NCBI GenBank assembly: GCA_922989275.2
Contig: OV277864.1
Coordinates: 67,770,158 to 67,834,157, forward strand
Direction of reading: 5' to 3'
Source of the DNA: Gari tellinella
Taxonomy: Eukaryota; Mollusca; Bivalvia; Cardiida; Psammobiidae
DNA length: 64,000 nt
Shown: positions 51,101-57,100 of the stretch, one piece after another
Numbering within the stretch: the stretch's first letter is position 1
Layout: the number at the start of each line of letters is the position of its first letter
Position numbers and translations under genes: made by a program
The notes under the pieces: generated by a model
Databases searched by the model: none
What the model was told of the DNA's origin: nothing
What the model saw: only the letters and a program-made list of their open reading frames with translations

Positions 51101-54100
51101 CTAACTTCATGTAACTTAACAGCAGCAGAGCTCCAGATAAGGGGGGTATTTCAAAAACTAAATTTCTTATTTCTGCACTAAATGCTATGGTGTCATACTC
51201 ATTAGAATTGTCTCGAAGAGACGATTCTAATGAGTAGTAACACCATAGGTTTTGGTGCTGAAATGAGTGAGAAAATGTTGGATTTGTTCAATTTACTCCC
51301 TCTTATCATGAGCCGCATCGAAAAGAACGCCTGAAACTTAACAGCAGTAACCAGTCTAACTCATGAAACCCAACAGCATCAACTTGTCACCTGATAAAAT
51401 TTCTCGGTAGCGCTATTAGTCCAAGAAGTTTGAATCTCATCATCCATGCTGTCTTGCCAGTACTGACGTTTCCCTTTCCGTTGTTCTGTATCATCATCAT
51501 CTGAGTAGTCTGACATGTTACTAAAGCTGGGATTGGTAGTGAGTAACATACTGCTAGGATATGGGGTTCCCTTTCCAAATTCTGAGCCTGCATGAGCCAT
51601 TCTTGAACTTTCTTTTCTAAAGTCATTATTTTTTTGGTTGACACTGTCAAAGCCACCAGCCATTCCAAGTCTCTTATTCCAGTAGAAGAATTGCTTCCTA
51701 CAGTCAAAACACTCACAAAGGCTTCTTTTGCCTTTTTCTGGATCATGTGGTATATTATTTGCAGAGTCCTCTGATAAAGCAAATAGTTCATTATCCAAAC
51801 TAACTGAAGGAGATGGTGCTATTTCCGAGCCAAAAATTTCTTCACTTGTATAATTACCTGCTACACCAGGAGCTGTCTCCTTTAGAAATTGATCCGAGAA
51901 ATTCCAGCCATGAATTGTTGATCCAAGACTTTCTGAGCTAATATCTCCAAGATAACCAGCGTTTTCTAGCATGATTTGTTCTCTATTACGTGAGTATGTA
52001 TTTGATCTTCCTGCATAACCTTCTGCCATATCACTATCCATTTTTCTACTGTCATTTTCTTGCCCTGCCCTGGAAACTGGATTTAAATTTTGTTTTCTTG
52101 CCTTCCTAGTTTTTACGGTTGCAGCATTTTCTTGTGTTGTTCCTATTTGTTCAGGTTTGTTTTGATTGAGAGTGCAAGCATCTGATGACTTGCTGAGCTC
52201 TGTGTTCATTTTCATAAGTTCTTTTGCCTCTGGAGTCTTACCATCTCTTAGGCAATAGACACTCTGTGCTTTTATTCTTTCTCTCATAATAAATTTAGCA
52301 GCAGAAAGAAGAGCTAAATGTTGTTTGAGATTGCTAGCCAGTCTGATCTGTTTCTCATAGCACTGACCCATACCTTCTTCCTCTTCATACTGTTCATGTG
52401 ATTGATCACCCTCTATATTTCCTACTGATTTGATTATTTGACTAGCAAATAAATCAATGGCTCCTTCAATGAGAGTGAGTTCCTTGTAGTCTTGAGGTGT
52501 TACTATCTGCCCTCGCTGTCTCTTCTTACTCAGCATGGCAAGGAAGTCTGTCAGCAATGTGTTCATGTATCTCAATGTTGCAGGTATATCCCTTGGATCT
52601 AGTCTAGTTATATCAAGATGTATCGCTTCCTCACCTATATCTTCTTCTTCATGGAGATCCTCTTGTAACCTGGCTTCAGATTGGATATCATTTCTGGTTC
52701 TGGAATCTGGCATATGCCCGGTTTTTGAATTCAACATTTGTGCTTTACTATCTTCATATTTGCTACTAGAATTACTAGTACTAGAACCACTCTTAAAAAA
52801 CCACTCCCCTGGTCTGTTCTGCCCATCTACACTATCAGAATAGCTAAACTTTGAGCCAAGAGATGCAACACTTGGACTATTTCTTTCTCTGTCCTCTACC
52901 TTTTGCAACACTTTTGAGGGTGTTGTGTAACTTATTGTACCCAGGCCTGGAAAATTAACATCATTTCTCTCTCTGTCTTCTATCTTTCTTAGGAGTTTAG
53001 ATGGTGTGGTGTAGCTAAATGTATATTGTGGGTCATTTTGTGGGTCATCCAGATTGTCAGAATTTAAATTTGAGTCTGCAGGCTTTTCATTTTCTTTTAT
53101 CTTAAATGATTCATTATTTGAGAGCTTTTCTGTGATGGAAGCTTGCCTTGCAATCTGTCTATCAGACAACTTCTTATGTTTCTGAGAGGATGAATGGCCT
53201 GACAACTCTGGAGAGGTTGGTTTAGTTTTTTGTGAAACATTGAGACCTTGAAGGGTGGAGTTGCCGTTAACAGGCTCTGACCCAAAAACAGTAGAGGGTT
53301 TCTGGTGAGTTGACCTACTGCTCCCTAATGATAGTTCACTATTGTTCCCATAAGACATGTTTACTGGTGAACCTGGTACAGAGTTCACAGATACCCCTGA
53401 ATATCCCATAGTATCAGCTCTACCATTGTCTATTGACACCCCTGAACTCTCAGGCTGTCCAGCTCTTGAATACCCAGAGGCTGTATGGCTAACAGTAGGA
53501 ACATCTTCAAAACTCTGTTTGGAACTAGTTGCCATGTTGAGTTCTGCAGACCTAGAAGCTGACAGACTTTTCATGATTTTGTCAGTGACTTGTTTCTGTT
53601 TCTTTCTGAGCATGTCTGTGGGTGATACTGTGGACATGCTAACACTGTCTTGTCTCTTGACTGGTGTGTGTGTCACCAGTGTTTGAGAGGTTTCTTTCAT
53701 ACCAGTTCTGCTAGATCTACCAGAGTTACTTGCCGAAGCCTGGAGAGGTTCAATACTGCCTGGGTTAGATATTCCTGAAGGTCTTACATTTGGAATGGAC
53801 TGTGTAGCCATTGGTGGAAGAGGTTCTTGGGTAGACAGTCCATCCCCATGTGCTAACACGGGATCTTCAGGTCTTTGAGGACCTGTTTCTCTATATGGAT
53901 CAGATTCTTCCATAAGCTCAGTGCCACTAAGCATTGATGGCTTACTAGTTGTAGTAATTGATGATTTCTTGCTAAATGAAGATGAGAGTTTCCCACTGCG
54001 TTTTGCTGAAGTCGGCCTTTCATTTGACACAGATCCCCCAGCTGCACTATACTCTTCTAAATCATCTGGCAAGTCCAGTGATCTAGAATCTGACCTAGTA

Positions 54101-57100
54101 ATAACTGAATGGCCACCTGAAGTCTTCTTTTTCATTATACCATCTGCCCTAGATGATTGTCGTGAAAATGGTCGTTCATTAATTTCTTCCTGTGATATTC
54201 TATCAACAGGTTCTTGGATGGCATCTCTTTGGCCTGAAGAATCCTCGTCCTCTGGATCAACTGAACACCCTGACACCATCTTTTTCTTGCAAGTATGTGA
54301 GCTACTTGATAACTCCAATTCTTTGTTCCATTCAGTACTGTCTTGAACATTCGAATCACTTGTGTGTGTATGACCATCATGGCTAGACTTTGGTTCTACT
54401 GATAAATCACCAACCTGAGCACTTCCCTTGTCTATAGATAAAGCATCTTTGCTAAGATTCATCTGATTGAGAGACCTTCTGGAATGGCTTTGATTTGAAA
54501 GTTTATTATCTAATCTAGCTTCTGATAAATATGTTGATGATATTCTAGTTAAATCTTTCAGATATTTTTCTATGGCTGCCTCTGGCTCATTGCCTATTTG
54601 TTCTTCTAGTTTCTGACTTGTGGAAGATGGCTGTTTTGTGTCAGTAGCTTCAGCCATTTCCTTATCTTCAGAAGGGTCCATTGTTCTTTGGATTGCACTG
54701 AGATTATTTGCTAATTGTTCATATTCTACTTGACCTTCTTCACTGCTGTCTAGATTTCTGTTATTCCAAAGAAACAAATAAGTACAGAGCTCCATTTAAC
54801 CCACTACTCCATAAAAATGCATACCGGTATTTATGCCTTTAATTTATTCTTCCACGAAAGGAATAGTTCTGTTTTATACAGTGCTGAATATATTCACCAT
54901 AACAGTTTCTCTATCCTAGCAGATGGTAGCTTACAGCAAGCTGAAAGTAAAGAAAAATGCGCCTTTAGGCACATTCTGCTTTACTTTCAACCTGTTTTAA
55001 GTAGTCATTTATATTGAGTATTAGAAATAGACTATTGGATAAAGGGTTAAGGTGGAACACTCTGAATGAGATCAGGCAAATGTCAGTCAATATCAGTTCT
55101 CTGCCAGGAGCAATTGGCCATTCTCATCAAATACAGTAAAACCTCTGTATTACAACCATTAAAACGAAGGCTAAATGATTGCATAAAATACAGGTGACAG
55201 CTTAAAGCAAGGTGACAGTAAAACAGAAAGCTCCTAAAGGAGTTTTCTGTTTTACTGTCACCTTGCTATAAGCAGTCACCTGTCTTGAACACCTACTTAT
55301 TAAGACTAGTTTAGGAGCTTCCTGTTTTACTGTCACCTTGCTATAAGCAGTCAGCTGTCTTTAACACCTAATAATTAAGACTAGTGAACGTAATAGAGAG
55401 GTTTTACTGTAAATGGTAGAGACATAAAGAAGATAAATGCTGGAATTCTTTAGTTTACTCGATGTCCTCTTGAGCCTTGTAAAAGAAGTGGACAGAATAC
55501 TATCTACTGTGGAATAATTATATAATTCGCGAGATAATTCTAATGGGCAGTTACAACATAGAGTTTTATCATGGGGACATGCAGGAAAATATGTAGAGCT
55601 TCAGATATGAGAAGTATTTCTTAACCCAATTCTCCATAAATACACCTTTTTATTCCTCTAGTCATTTCTACACTAAGGAAAGTAAAATCTTTATTTCTGA
55701 ATTAAACCCTATGGTGTGACTATTCTAATGAGTAGTCACACCATAGGGTTAGATGCTGAAGTGAAGGAAAATGAAAATGGAAAATGCTGAATGTTGAATT
55801 TGTTCGGTTTTCTCCCTCTTATCTGTTCTATTTCAATTCAGCACAAAAGCCTTTTGGGTAACTATTCATTAGAACCGTCTCTTTGAGACAAATCTAATGA
55901 GTAGTAACATCATAGGGTGTAATGCAGAAATAAAGATTTTAGTTTTTCAAATACTCCCCTTATCTGGAGCTCTGAGTTGAACAAGATACTTATATACTAG
56001 GCCAAACTGCCAACGCAACACCTCCGAGTTCCCTTCTATTTTCATATCAGAGCGGGTGTTTTAACCCATTAACTCATAAGCGATAAACAATTATCAATGC
56101 TTATCTCAATACAAGCTAGTGGATTAAACAGTGTCAAAATGAGTCAGTATGAGAATATTGTGCAATGCGTCAATATGAGTCAGTATGGCTTAATGGGTTA
56201 AATCGATGGAAAAGTTGACACAAAATTTTTAAATGTTTTCATTTGTATTTTTAAATTGATGTACTGTCCTCAAAGTTGTTAGTATTGGCAACAAATTTTC
56301 ATTGACACTTCTGACGAATAATAACCATCTATCCAAACGTATCGCTAATTTCTGGTTAACATTCCCTATTGAAATTGCATTGGAATGAGATTTCTGAAAA
56401 CTTGTTTTCACAAAATTCCATATTTTTGAGACCAAATGCGAATTCATTTTGTTTTTGTTTACCAAGAGTATTGTCCATTGATCACTCTATGAATTGCAGG
56501 AGAAATCTTTTCAGGATATGCACACATTACATAATTGACCATTCTAACTTAAGCCATGTTTAACATTGGAAGTAATGGGAATATCCCGGGGTGTTGCGTT
56601 GGAAGTTTGGCTTAGTATATATGAACTATTTCTTTATACATGTACAGTTTTATCTTGTGTGCATAGAGTGATTGACTGTGAGTTACCTACCCTTGTGAGT
56701 TTGGTGACGTCACCCGCTGATCCGTAGACGAGGTTTCGTTTGTCCCCTTTTCCATGCTGAGTTGGTGAGAGTTTGTATCGAATGTCTAAAACAAAGTAAA
56801 ATGTTAACCATAATTCATTCCTTCGCTGAAGAAAAAAGTTCCAATTTATACATCCTTGAACATGCACCATAAGATATAATTATTTTCTTTATCCTAGCAG
56901 ATAGTAGCTTAAAACAGGCTGAAAATAAAGAAGAATGCACCTGAAAGCATACTCTGATTGATTTTCAACCTGCTTTAACCCATTATCCCATACATATGTC
57001 TTTTAACGCCTTAAATTTATTTCTCCACTGAAGAAAATAATTCATATTCAATAAGTCATGAATATGTACAACAACAAATATTTTCTATACTCTAGCAGAT

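Noticed and set aside
53357..54346. Plus-strand open frames of 109 and 141 residues opposite exon 4
   Set aside because: Shadow frames of the long coding exon; composition mirrors the Ser-rich minus-strand protein.
51379..54795. Taking the ATG at 54795 as the start of an intronless gene
   Set aside because: The ATG lies on the boundary of a family A element, the first residues (MELCTYLFLWNN) are the translation of a polypyrimidine tract, and exon 4's donor continues in frame into exons 5-40.
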